Of a stretch of DNA of 64,000 nucleotides, positions 53,088 to 64,000 are shown piece after piece; positions within the stretch are counted from its first letter, which is position 1; every line of letters begins with the position of its first letter. The notes beneath the pieces are model-generated. The model did not search any database and was not told the DNA's origin. It saw nothing but the letters and a program-made list of their open reading frames with translations. Position numbers and translations under genes: made by a program. Source of the DNA: Bathynomus jamesi (taxonomy: Eukaryota > Arthropoda > Malacostraca > Isopoda > Cirolanidae); NCBI GenBank assembly GCA_023014485.1, contig JAJOZX010000198.1, positions 919,001 to 983,000 on the forward strand, in the 5' to 3' direction.

Positions 53088-53291
53088 TCTCTCTCTCTCT
53101 TACTTAAACAAATAATATTATCTAAGAGTATGGTAACTGCACGTTGCTTGCAAACTGATATGAGAAAATGTGAATGAATTTTATTCCGATTCTTGAAACA
53201 GCATTTTTCTCATGCATTCCACTCTTAACTTAGCACTTTTTTAGGTTACGTTTCCAGGAATTACAGTAACTTCTCAGTAACTTTCAAAACT
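52317..53291. other. AT-rich spacer with (ATC)n(TC)n
   Basis: A microsatellite at about 53058-53100. The 147-codon frame at 52734-53177 is low-complexity and has no recognisable domain; not called. Confidence 0.45.
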
Positions 53292-53299
53292 GTTCAAAA

Positions 53300-54223
53300 C
53301 AGGGATGGGAAACTGAATCGAACTGGAATCGATAAACTGATAAAACTGATATTATTTTATGAACTGAAATCGAAAAAAACTCAAACTGAAAAAAATTCTA
53401 ATAACTAAAATCGAAATTCGAACTGAAATTGAAAAACAATCAAAAACTGAAATCTGTATTCGAATAAATTAAAAATAACAGTTTTGCGTTTCAGTTTTGA
53501 GGAGCATTTGGATTGTAAAAAAATATAAATAACGTGAATTATTTTCCTTTTTTTACTACTTAACATTTGTATGGATTTAAAATATCAATTTATCCTTAAA
53601 TTCGATGTAGAAAATAACGCAGCTGAAAGTACTAGAGACAATGGTTTTAAAAATGAAAGAAAATGAATTAGGGAGGAAAATTTTTATCCCATATCAAAAT
53701 TCTTTTCAATAATGACTGTGTTCCTTTCGTTGATCTAAGTTTAATCACTTGGTAAGGACGCCTTCAGTTTTTTCTGACCATTAATTTTTTCAGTTCGATA
53801 ATAGTTATACTATCTATATCTACATAAGTGAGTGAGATAATCCGTGGGAATGACCAAACTTCAACTCAAATGTTAATCCTTTGGAATGTTACTCTAATCT
53901 CCTTGGTATTTCTCCAAATGTTTATCCTTTAGAATATTCCTCTAATCTCCTTGCAAATATAAATATAAAATTAAATCTGAATTTGTCAATAGGTGCCCCA
54001 AAAAATTAATATAAATAGTAGAAAGAAATTCTTAAAGAAATCTGAAAAAAACACTGGAATCGAAATTTAAATTGAATCGAACCGAAAAATATAAAACTTG
54101 AATCGAAAAATAAACTCAAATCGAAAAAAACTTAAAAACTTAAATCGAAACTGAAATCGATATTTTTTGCAAACTTAAACTGAAATCGAAAACTGGACTG
54201 GATTTATCAGTTTCCCATCCCTG
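53300..54223. mobile_element. hAT-type non-autonomous element with CAGGGATGGGAAACTG termini
   Basis: Flanked by GTTCAAAA (53292-53299) and GTTTAAAA (54224-54231), an 8-bp duplication with one change. Internally, AATCGAAA-type strings are repeated many times near both ends. No coding frame. Confidence 0.8.
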
Positions 54224-54231
54224 GTTTAAAA

Positions 54232-56462
54232 CAAGAGACAGTTATGAATGCCAGTTGCAATATGTAGTTACCGTTCCAGTAGTCGGGATGCCTGGGCCAT
54301 AAGGTATAGATATTGTCAAGCGTATCCTTGTTATTGGAAAAAATGATAAGTAAGTTATATTGAAAAAAGACAGAGATCGAAAACATATACTAATAACTGA
54401 GTCGAAATTAAAGTAGCTGAAACTAGCAATGAAAAATAAATAAAAAAAACAGTGATCCACATAAACCACAAGTAAAAAACAGCTGCAACTCTATCATTGC
54501 AGGGATTCCTTCTCATTCTCATTCGCGGTCCGCAAGTAAGAACGCAAAAAGTAAGAAATTCAGATTTAGGAGAAGAGTTTCTTGATTTGAGATAAAACAA
54601 TGTCACTCACATTCATATTCACAAAGAGCTAAATGAGAAAAATTAGAAAAAATTAGCCAAACTGACCTTAATTTAACCTAATCTAACCTTAGTTTTTCTT
54701 TTTTTCTACTTCTTTCCTTGGGCTAACCTAGAATGAATCTTAGGGTCTTTGTTAGCCTGTAACTCTATAACTCTGTAACCTAACCTAAGCTAGACGAAAG
54801 TAGGAAATCCGTAGATGAGACTGAGAATGTCCTGAAATGGGAATGGATCGACTTGAGAATTGACTCCTTCGACATTCTCACTCGCGGATTTCTCACTCTT
54901 GGGCTCGGAATAAAGTTTTCCTATAAGCGAAGTGAGGGCACCAAAGTCAAGGATTCGACTCCTGATGATGCTGGTAATGTTAATCCAAAAGATTTTTTTG
55001 TAGGAAGGGGGTGGCCAAGGGCGAGCTCCCACAAAAATGTCCCCCTATATAAGAAGGAAAGAGCCAAAATCAAGGTCTCTGAGGCCCAACGATGCCATTT
55101 TATTTATTTATTTAAAAAAATTTGAAAAGATTGTGTAGTGTGTAAAATGCATGTATGTGTAGTGAAGAATAAAGAGAGAAGCGTGTGTTTGTGAGCATGC
55201 TGGACTGCTCACAGGGTATATGAGACACGGAAAAAGATCAGCTAATGAGAACGGTGACAGAAGAAACGGGAGTTCCGGAACTCCCTGTATTCTGTCTAAC
55301 GCCTCCCCCTCAGTACTTCCCCGCTCGACTGGTGTCTACAATTTCCTCCTATAGTTAGAACAATGGGCTGTATTAGTTGTCCTGTGCCAGTTTCTGACTC
55401 TCCTGAATGATTATAAATGCGTTTAATATAAACTACGAGTTTCTTTAAAAACTTCAGAGTATCTACTGACATAACTTTTCATTTCATTTGCGATTCCAAT
55501 CAACAAACGCAGGTTTTTACGTGACTCAAGATTCTCGTTTGTTTTCTGGTAACAATGAAACTGGTTTGTAATACGCAGGTTTCTTCCAATGTATGTGCGT
55601 GTGTTTGTTTAAAATTAGATTAATTATTATATAATAAAAAGAGAAAGTGTTCTTTATTCATTTCAGATTTAATCACTACATTGGAGTGTTTGTATAGTAT
55701 TGTATTAAAATATTTAAGAACCCGTTCAACTAATATAATACCAGGTCTAAAACTATTAGCATTTGGTAATATATCCTGTTTTTCTTTAGAGAGTTTATTC
55801 TTTTGGATGACGAATAAAATTACAAATTACCAATTTTCAATAATTTTAAAAAACTTAATAGTTTTAGGCAAACATTTTTCCAAAACAACGAAGATGAAGA
55901 GAGTCCAAAAGTGAGCATAAAAACAAATTTATCTATCTTCCTATTTTCTTTCTTTCTTTTTCTTCTTCCACTTCTGTCCCTCATTTTCCATCTAATTTCC
56001 CCTTTTTTTATAAAGTCAGCAGAGTCTGTACACTTATATACATATTCTTCTTATCCGCTCATTTATCCTTTCTGTTTACGAGAAGGCGTTCTGTTGTTAA
56101 CTTCAGAAAAAAGATGTAATATACAGGACAAAGTACGTCCGTTCTTTGGAACAAATTGAATGGAAACAAATTTTAATTAGTTAACGTATAAAAGGAGCGC
56201 ATTATATTCTCTCCGCAAAATACTGTAATTATGACGTGACTAATATATAGTCAGTCAGGAGGGCCAGAACTGAAACAGCGTCTAAGTCAACTAATGTGGC
56301 TCATTTGCCTTAACAACTTAATTAACATCATCCGCATTCGTCTTCAGTGTCTTCACTTCGCTTTAAGGAAATGGTGTTATCCATTGAGCTACGGACGCTG
56401 ATATATATAAATATAAAAATTTTATATAATTATATATATATATATATATATATATAAATATA

Positions 56463-56516
<54 letters not shown>

Positions 56517-57383
56517 TACAGTATCTAAAAATATACAAAATTAAAAGTCGAAAGAAAATAAAAATCAAACTGTTGAAAGCGAACTTGAGTAAGAAAAACA
56601 AGGGCGTTCTGTTTAGAATTAATAATAGAAAAAATTACTCTTAATAAATAATATTATTATTGCTATTAATAATAATAATAATAATAATAGTAATAATAGT
56701 AATGATGTAATGATAATAAATATAATAATAATAATGTTTATAACAGTAAAATAATAACAATGATACTTGCAGGAATAAGAACGGAAAGACTAAATATAAA
56801 ATTGGATTATAAAGACGTATAATGGAGAAATATTGAAATCGTAACTAGAAAACAAGGAAAAAGTGTGGTATTAAAAGGTTTACCGAATTTTATTCTGGGT
56901 TTGGTTTTTTGCGGAAGTTATTCTACAGTAAGACGTAGTCTTCTTTAAATTCTATTCAGTTTGAGTTTAAAAGTAAAAATTTTTCCGTGCTGAGTCTACA
57001 GATATACATGAAACATATTGTTCTAAACAAAATACAGGCCTCTATACGGACGGTTTGCGATTGCGGATATTTGTGGTTTTTGGTCCAGTTTGTGTAGAGC
57101 GAGCCAAAGCTAGTACGAGTGTGACTGTGGTTGATACGGGTAAATTTGTGCTGCCTTAACCCTTCACCGCACTGTGCGTCGAATGCGTAACGTTTCAAAT
57201 ACACGCATTTAGACTCAACCCTACCCAAAAAGTTCGACGATAAAGGGTTAAGAAAGAAACACAAACTGACGGTGCACCATGCCCCTGAAGAATCATGCAC
57301 CAGGACTGATAATAACTGTATGTGTCTGCAATACAAACAAACGAAAATTGCAATAAACTGAATACGAATATGGATGTTCTTTT
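54232..57383. other. Long AT-rich stretch, repeats only
   Basis: Includes a dispersed-repeat copy at 54983-55210 (see 43015), a tRNA-like string on the minus strand near 56365-56400 (GTAGCTCAATGGATAACAC, an A-box type sequence without a matching B box), TA tracts at 56423-56512, and (AAT)n around 56660-56740. A 126-codon minus-strand frame at 56956-57336 has no recognisable domain. No gene supported. Confidence 0.45.
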
Positions 57384-57391
57384 GACTAGAC

Positions 57392-58026
57392 CAGTGGTGG
57401 CGAACCTATGGCACGCGTGCCCATTTGGGCACTCGGATCAAATTTACCTGGCACGCCTAAGCATAGAAATTGTTATCCAAAAAATTAGTATAAAATAAGA
57501 CACTTAATGTTTATAGTTTGGTGTAATATACAGGGTGTCTCAGAAGTCGCGCACCATAGGCTTTATTCAGATTTACGAGGTTTACGAGTCGAAATGGTTT
57601 AAAATAAGTGATGTTTAATTACAATATATGTTCGATAATGTTCGAATAATAAAAGTAATATCTTTTTGATTAACAGTACATACTATCTTAAAATAATTAA
57701 ATTGAATGAAGCTACATTAGCCAATGGTGTCTCGGAAGTCGCGCACCATTGGTTAATGTAGAGTAGCTTCATTCAATTTAATTATTTTAAGATAGATTTT
57801 TTTTTATTAACTGCACATACTATTACTTTTATTATTCAAACACACATTATAATTAAGCATCACTTATAAACCATTTCGACTCGTAAACCTCGTAAATCTG
57901 AATAAAGCGTATGGTGCGCGACTTCTGAGACACCGTGTATATAAACTTTGGTGGGCACGCGAATTTTTTTTTCATGGTTAACATGTATTTTTTGGCACGC
58001 GACTGTAAAAAGGTTCGCCACCCCTG
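57392..58026. mobile_element. hAT-type MITE with CAGTGGTGGCGAACC termini
   Basis: Flanked by the exact 8-bp duplication GACTAGAC (57384-57391 and 58027-58034). Termini CAGTGGTGGCGAACC / GGTTCGCCACCCCTG with GGCACGCG just inside each. Interrupted by a foldback element; the remainder is about 230 bp. Confidence 0.9.
57531..57937. mobile_element. Foldback MITE with mariner-type ends nested in the hAT MITE
   Basis: Begins CAGGGTGTCTCAGAAGTCGC, ends with its complement, TA on both sides. Arms of about 190 bases pair nearly throughout, and the centre repeats GTGTCTCGGAAGTCGCGCAC, another terminus-like string. No coding capacity. Confidence 0.85.
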
Positions 58027-58287
58027 GACTAGACTAACACAGAGCATTTTTGCTTTCACTGGTGATGAACCACGTACGAAAGCCTCGTAAGTACTTTGAT
58101 CCCCACCCCCCCGATTTGCTTGGCAATGTTGCTGCTAGTTGCTTGTTTCCTGAAATGGGCGCAATGGTGCTCTATGTAAAAAAATGTTTAACTCTTCATA
58201 TTTCCACTTAAACTATGAATGCATCCATAACTATATATACTCCATGTATATATTAAACTAGAAAAAGTTACGTACGATACGCTAATA

Positions 58288-58521
58288 CAGAGGGTTAACA
58301 AAAGTAAATTGATACCACGATGATTGTCCTCAAGAACAAATGGCAAAGCTCATCAATGGAATGCCAGAACGTGTGTCACCTTTACTTAATGAAAAGGGGA
58401 AAGCAACACGATTCTAAATATAGTGATTCAATAAATGTGTTATTATTTATTGAATTTTATTTTCAAATAAAAAAAACTATGGAAAAACAGAAGGTGCCTA
58501 TTTACTTTTGTCAACCCTCTG
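58288..58521 (+). mobile_element. Tc1-like remnant with TACAGAGGGTTAACAAAAGT termini
   Basis: Termini CAGAGGGTT / AACCCTCTG with TA on each side. The interior retains a frame-broken end of a Tc1 transposase (roughly L-x-EQMAKLINGMPER and LLNEKGKATRF when frames are followed). 234 bp, non-autonomous. Confidence 0.75.
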
Positions 58522-58569
58522 TACACGTATGCCTACTTTCTTAGTTAAATATAAAATAAGAATGAAACC

Positions 58570-58908
58570 AAGTGATTTTCTATATTTTTTATATATATAT
58601 ATATTAAAAATACACAGTTGAGAAGTTGTTAATAATAATAATAATCATAATAATAATCATAACAATAATAATAATAATTTATTAACATTTATGAATAATG
58701 TATTTCAATTTTCAGTATACATTTGAACCTGTATGCATTAATATTTTTTTCACTGCCTTGAGCGTACAGAGATCATTGAATTATTTATGTTTTCGTTCTG
58801 ATTACCAATGAGGCTAGCATTTCTATATTGGTGATAGGGAAACGTTTATCAATATCCAGTAATCTTTTCTAGTTTCTCGAGAAAAGATAATGAATGGTGA
58901 TATATATA
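58570..58908. other. AT-rich spacer with (AAT)n
   Basis: (TAATAA)n tract at about 58629-58680. No gene. Confidence 0.4.
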
Positions 58909-59055
58909 TGAAAATGAAAATGAAAATGAAAAGGTTTATTGGCAGACTATAGTCCATATGACAAATATTATTAATAGAATGACAGTTCATATACTAAGGA
59001 TAGAAATATATACAATTGATTAGAAATAATACTGCACTGTCGAAGTTAAGTGGAG

Positions 59056-60575
59056 CTACAGACAGACGTTTTCGTACCAAGAAGTCCATAGCTTAGAGGA
59101 TAAATGGCAGGACTCATGGATAGCTTGGATGATCGGGTTGGTTGATATTTTAATTCTTTGCATTAGACTGTATTGAGCACGTCTTGTTACTTCCGGGAAA
59201 CTCGGGACATTGCGGGTAGCAAACATTTGCGAAGCTGAGCCTCTCGGGGGTAATTTATGTAAGAGTCTAAAAGTCCTGTTGTACAGCAAATTTAGGGTTC
59301 TGCCAAAACCTTTTTTATAATTCATCCAGAGTTGCTGACTGTATATATTACTGCAGAAAGTACGAAAGAGTGTGTCTTTAGCTTCACTTGTACAGAAACG
59401 AAAGTTCCTATGGTCATATTCGCTTTAGCGTACAGGCTTCGAGATTGTTTTCTTATATCCGAGTCATCACTCAAGGAGCTGGTAATAGTTTGACCCAAAT
59501 ACTTACACTCTTGTACTTCCTCAATTACTTCACCATTCATTTTAAACCTTATATCAGCTGGCTGATTACAGCTTTTAGAATGAAATTGCATAACCTTAGT
59601 TTTTGTAACATTAAAAAGAATATCATGTTTCTGCGAATACACTTCGCAGACATTTAGTAGCCGATCCAGACCTTTAACAGAGGGACTTATTAACACCATA
59701 TCATCGGCATAAACTAAGTTATTTATCCTTGTGTTATCTATACAACATCCTACTGTTGCTTCATTAAGTGAAGCAATTAATCCGCCAATATACACATTAA
59801 ACAGCATAGGGGAGAGCAAGGAGCCTTGTCTCACCCCGCAAGAGGAGCCAAAACACTCGGATAGTACATTGCCCCACCTAACAGTGAAAGATTGGTGGGA
59901 ATACCAAAATTTCAATAAATTTAATATGTACATGGGAACCTTCCTGTCTTCTAGTTTTGCAAATAAAATATTGTGGTTCACCCTATCATATGCCTTACTT
60001 ATATCAAGGAAACAGCTATAAATGGTTGAATTACTGTCAATGTATTTAGATATTGTTTCTTTAAGTAGGCCTACATAGATACACAGGTCAGTTGAGTGGG
60101 ACCTTTTAAAGCCAAACTGATTAGATGTCCATAGGAAATCATTTAATCGGAGTAACAAGAGTTTTTCTAGTAGTTTCGAGAAGCAGGAAGCGACAGCAAT
60201 AGGCCTGTAATTGTTGCTGGAGAGAATGTCTCCGTACATATTTTTGACCAGGGGCAAGATATATACCCTCATGAACTCTGCAGGGATATAGCTATGAGCA
60301 AGCATGGCTGATAGGAGCAATGATATATGCAGACATACTACGTCATTTGCATATTTTAAGTGCTCATTCGATAAGTCATCTACCCCTGACGCAGAACCAG
60401 TCTTTAACTCTTTAATTAACCTCTTTACTTCAGAAAATGATATAAAAATATTTTCCCTTGTCCCTCCCACAATCGTTTCGCTGCAATCTATCTTAAGATT
60501 ATCCCTACTCACACTATTAAGAATGTTAGAGTAGTGGTTTTTCCACAGCTTTGTAATTTCATCCTCCCCCGACAC
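59056..60575 (-). CDS. LINE reverse transcriptase (two frames)
   Basis: 417 codons are open from 60575 to 59322: WKNHYSNILNSVSRDNLK, SGVDDLSNEHLKYA, NNYRPIAVASCFSKLLEKLL, NQFGFKRSHSTDLCIYVGLL, CFLDISKAYDRVNHNILFAK (motif A), CGVRQGSLLSPMLFNVYIGG, NLVYADDMVLISPS (catalytic YADD), ECKYLGQTITSSLSDD. A frameshift at about 59322 leads to the C-terminal region (NLLYNRTFRLLHKLPPRGSA) ending at 59056. All catalytic residues are present, making this the best preserved LINE polymerase in the window. Clade within the EEP-type non-LTR elements not fixed. Confidence 0.88.
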
Positions 60576-60848
60576 CCCATCGATTGTCGGAGGGAGGACA
60601 TTTTTTACACCCGTTTGATTCTTAACAAATTTCTAAAATTTGTTATTATCGTTATTTATGCGAGCTTCACAGGCTTTTGATGCTCGAATAGACTCTTCTT
60701 CCTGTTTACATCGCCTTATGGCCGCCTTATACTGACCCCGACTTCTACACATATTTATGTATACTGGTCCTAATCTGGGTCTACCATGAAAGCACCACAA
60801 ATCATAGGCGTCTTTCGATTCCCTCTTCAGGGGGGCAATAAAATCATT

Positions 60849-61187
60849 TCATCCACGAATAACCTTAGTATGATAGTTGTAAGATTTAATCAAGGGGCTT
60901 CCTGCTTCTCTTAACAGGGATATTATCTTACTATAATACCTATCTATGAGTTTACAGTGAGAATCATTTGAGCAAGAATTACTACAGGCAAGGTGAAAAA
61001 TTTCTAAATTATTAAAGAGGTGACATGTTCTGTCTTTGTATTCTATTCTCTGCTGCATATTAACATTGAACCTATCGACGCGATTATTCTTACCTATTGA
61101 GTTCTTGTTAAGTCGTGTTGCGCATAAATTGGTAACGTTAATTAATATTTCTAATGGTCTATGATCAGAAAGAAGGAAATCATGCAA
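60849..61187 (-). pseudogene. LINE endonuclease C-terminus and linker
   Basis: Starts with FLLSDHRPLEILI, the SDH motif closing an APE-type (EEP) endonuclease, then a linker with Cys/His residues. Separated from the RT frame by a stop/frameshift region at 60576-60848 that still reads as LINE linker (FKNQTGVKNVLPPTIDG-type sequence). The rest of the endonuclease is not present. Confidence 0.7.
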
Positions 61188-61226
61188 AATATGAACTCTA
61201 ACAATATATAGTATAGTCTGGTCTTA

Positions 61227-61302
61227 CAGGGAAATTTATTTTAAATTAAATTTACAAAAGTAATACTCGTACATTAGAACGAAAACAAATGTTCAAATTG
61301 AT
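61227..61302. repeat. Copy of an arm of the 26.6-kb foldback
   Basis: AAATTTACAAAAGTAATAC, then CATTAGAACGAAAACAAATG and TTCAAATTGATG, match the arms at 26596-26645 and 26820-26890. Confidence 0.7.
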
Positions 61303-63322
61303 GAATTTCTTCTTGTTCGCAAATGTTGATACGATGTTCCAAACTTAAACGCATACGTGCCATTGACTGCACGTAGTGATGATGTAATTTCAAAGAAAAA
61401 TCTATTATCGATATATAAAAAAAGGACTTTTCTGTGAAAGTTCTTTGTTTTGCACAACTCGACACTATAAACACTATAGTGCACAACTCGACAATATAAA
61501 CGGAGAAATATCTTTGCTTAAAAAATCCATGTATATGATTAACTATTCGCACATTATTCTAAATGGTTAATCGAATTACACTATCGTTAGTCACTCTTTT
61601 CTGTGGTTGCACTAACTTTTTAAGTTTTTATCAGAACTAATGGTTAGTACAACTATAGTAAAGTTGGAGTAATCACAGAGTATAGTTGAATTAATTATTT
61701 GGTACAGTGTACACAAATGTTAATTTACTCTAACTTATAAATTCTAACTGTGTATTATTTTAAAAATGTGAACCTACAAACTATCTTCGCTATATCACTT
61801 TCAACTAACTACACAGTAAATTTCTGTCCTGTCGCCATAAGTATACTTGTATTATTGTACACAGTCTTCAAGTATAAATAATCCTATACGCATTATCGCA
61901 CAAAACCCGTCTTCCTTCGTTGCAGAACCGCGTATTAAACAAACTTTATCCTAAATTATAATTAAATTTTGTGAAATATCGTTCCACCAACCTTCATAAA
62001 CAAAGCAACATTTCAACCTGTTTCCAGTTAACCTCTCACATCCCGTAATTTCCTGAGAATGAGGATAAATAACTGAATAAGAGATACGAAGCGAAATGAA
62101 AATAAACAGAAAACAGACAATCCAAATGTGTATGTAACTCGTGTGTTTACTAAGAATAATAGCCCATATATATAAAATAACAAAGGGGCTTTGTTCCTTA
62201 TTTGTGTAAATATTATTCAAGAGGAATAGATAATTAATCCCGACTAACAGGATGTTGTTGGTCTTCTTCTTCTTCTGTACGCTGGAGGTCGAACCAGCAA
62301 GCCAAAGGTTTACTGTGTAAGGACTTTCATTAGTTTAACAATATTATATGTCACGATGTACAGAGCCCCAGGAATGGCTGGCATATTTATATTTCTAGTA
62401 AATATTCTTTACATAATCATATCTTACATTTGATCCGAAAACCAAAAAATCATTAATAATAATAATAAAGGATTTACATAAAGACATAGGCTGATAGCGA
62501 CTTTCTAAAATAATAATAATAATAATAATAATAATAATTCTTTCTCCACAGCAGTTTTTCTTGTACCCTCCATCTCCTTTGTTGATGTTTCGTTTAATCA
62601 CACGAACGAAATTCGTTAAATCACACGATTTAATTCCTTATTAGGAATTAAATCGATTGAGAGCGCAACAATGCTTATGTGCGTTGAAGGCTTTCCAACC
62701 ACGCGTTAAAGCTGACTTCCCAAAATTAACGCAGCAAAGCGCACAATCGTGAAGCACACAACTACTTAATTAATTCCTAATAAACACCGAAGATGTTCAG
62801 ATGTACTTGGACCAAACGTCAGCAGAAAGAAAACAGCAAGAAGCGACGTACCTATAATAATAATAATAATAATAATAATCCCATTAATGAAAATACACTT
62901 GAAAAGTAATTTAACAAATAATCCATTCATAGAAGCTTAGATTTATATCATTAATTACTCACAGAACAGTTAAACTAAGAAGATATACGAGAAATCCTTT
63001 ACTTAATAAGAGACGATTAAATTCCATGAAGAGAAATGAGAATAAGTCAAGACTAAATACACATAAAACAGACACATTAAACCAAGATAGACAAATCACA
63101 GAGAACTTGATTTACGAGGAATTAAAGAGTATTCATAAATGATGCTATTTTCAAGAAAGTTTTATTATTATTTTATTGTTTTATTTTATTATTATTATTA
63201 TTATTATTATTATCTGGGAATGATACTCTTTGGAGTTCATAACTTCCTTTGTAGCGGCAATGGTTATGTAATGAAGGAGACCTACAGCTTTATGTGAGAT
63301 TCAGACCACGGGTCGCTATATC
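61303..63322. other. AT-rich spacer without a recognisable gene
   Basis: Minus-strand frame 61274-61552 (92 codons) starts near the repeat and has no recognised domain. (TAA)n tracts at about 62505-62538 and 62850-62880, (ATT)n at about 63160-63213. A short palindrome, TTTAATTCCTTA / TAGGAATTAAA, near 62630-62655. Confidence 0.45.
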
Positions 63323-63330
63323 ATCTAAAC

Positions 63331-63518
63331 CAGTGTTTCTCAGCCGGATTTGCCCCACGACCCCTGTGTCAATGTTTTAGGTCGGCGCGACCCCTTATCA
63401 TCCCAACAGGGTAAACAAACTCACAAAGCGAGGTGGTATTTTTTGCGCACAAATCACTACTACACGGGTAAACAAATTACGGCCCGGGGGTTCGTGACCC
63501 ACCGTTTGAGAAACACTA
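63331..63518. mobile_element. hAT-type MITE with CAGTGTTTCTCA termini
   Basis: Flanked by the exact 8-bp duplication ATCTAAAC (63323-63330 and 63519-63526). Termini CAGTGTTTCTCAGCC / TGAGAAACACTA resemble the widespread hAT MITE type CAG-GNTTCTCAA. 188 bp, no coding capacity. Confidence 0.9.
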
Positions 63519-63526
63519 ATCTAAAC

Positions 63527-63812
63527 GCAAAGGATGTTCACCTATCCCACTACTAATCTCACCTATCCCAAAGTAGCTTAACTTCGCTGATCTAACGGAA
63601 AGCGACATTAAAACGTGGTCATACGACCGACCCCATTGTTAGGGATCGGTATAGGATATACAGGCTATACGATATACAGGCTACTGTATATATATCTCGT
63701 AACCTCGTAGCAGTTCCCTGCGTTGATCTCTTTCCACACGAAGGTCAAGCTGGTGGCCCTACCTTTAGGCCTGACCTGGTGGAGGAGCGAGTTGCTCTCT
63801 TGCGATCTTTAT

Positions 63813-63861
<49 letters not shown>

Positions 63862-64000
63862 TTATAACGCAATACTTTATAAAGATCTTGATAAAAAATA
63901 AACACAAGAAAAATTCAGATTTATATTGATAAGTTGTTTTCGCTTCATTTTCTAACGATTACAGTGTCATCATGATAAAATGTTGACAAAATAAACTCGA
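63527..64000. other. Spacer with (TA)n
   Basis: (TA)n at about 63817-63854. No gene. Confidence 0.5.

Larger units (their letters stand above)
58909..61195 (-). mobile_element. Non-LTR retrotransposon (LINE), 5'-truncated
   Basis: Ends (minus strand) in a (TTTTCA)n tail at 58909-58934 preceded by AATAAACC. Codes for the end of an endonuclease domain, a nearly complete RT and a C-terminal region. The 5' endonuclease half is missing, as is usual for truncated insertions. Confidence 0.85.

Noticed and set aside
52734..53177. 147-codon membrane-like frame
   Set aside because: Very AT-rich, Phe/Ile/Tyr-dominated, contains an ATC microsatellite; hydrophobicity follows base composition.
56365..56400. 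tRNA gene on the minus strand
   Set aside because: Only the 5' part (A-box region GTAGCTCAATGG) is tRNA-like; no B box, anticodon arm or acceptor pairing. At best a fragment or degraded SINE.

Overview
The window is metazoan nuclear DNA packed with transposons and simple repeats, most probably from an arthropod and possibly a crustacean. It is AT-rich, with many long (TA)n, (TC/GA)n and trinucleotide tracts. It carries a Polinton/Maverick, non-LTR retrotransposons, a Penelope-like element, hAT, Tc1/mariner and foldback elements, and GGTTAGG-type motifs. I recognised no host protein gene, no rRNA gene and no intact tRNA gene. Taxon placement is inference only.

The dominant feature is a Polinton (adintovirus-like, virus-related transposon) at 3421-21404, 17,984 bp. 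It has terminal inverted repeats starting AGTAGTATAGCC and a 5-bp target duplication (AATGT). It sits inside the reverse transcriptase of an older non-LTR element: removing the element and one AATGT copy restores one open reading frame across the two halves (2815-3420 and 21405-21545). Minus-strand genes on the left are a protein-primed DNA polymerase B and three small genes of unknown function. Plus-strand genes form a compact block: packaging ATPase, a small basic/hydrophobic protein, a conserved Polinton protein, RVE integrase with chromodomain, minor capsid, basic core protein, double-jelly-roll major capsid and Ulp1/adenain-like protease. A duplicated, apparently spliced small gene runs convergently behind the protease. 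Together these would replicate, package, mature and integrate a virion-like element. Nearly every large gene is broken, mostly by single-base changes in A or T runs, so either the copy is decaying or the assembly has residual indels. The right terminal repeat is expanded and holds a duplicated tip, minisatellites and a stray integrase fragment.

To the left (1-3420) are a foldback element, a possible SINE and the first half of the target LINE. From 21405 to 26060 there are two direct copies of a roughly 900-bp repeat containing a 257-bp MITE; a CR1-type LINE has inserted into the GA tract of the first copy only. From 26.6 to 35.8 kb there are foldbacks, two oppositely oriented hAT MITEs carrying GGTCTC hexamer arrays, a 125-bp-arm perfect palindrome, a decayed LINE and a Tc1 remnant. 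A Penelope-like element with inverted terminal copies lies at 36.2-38.6 kb. From 39 to 43 kb there are two internally deleted mariners that keep only their DNA-binding halves, and a tRNA-derived SINE.

From 44 to 51 kb lie two DNA transposons with long inverted repeats and related transposases, one nested inside a hAT element. The rest (51-64 kb) contains more hAT, foldback and Tc1 MITEs, a fairly intact LINE RT at 58.9-61.2 kb, and AT-rich DNA in which I see no gene.
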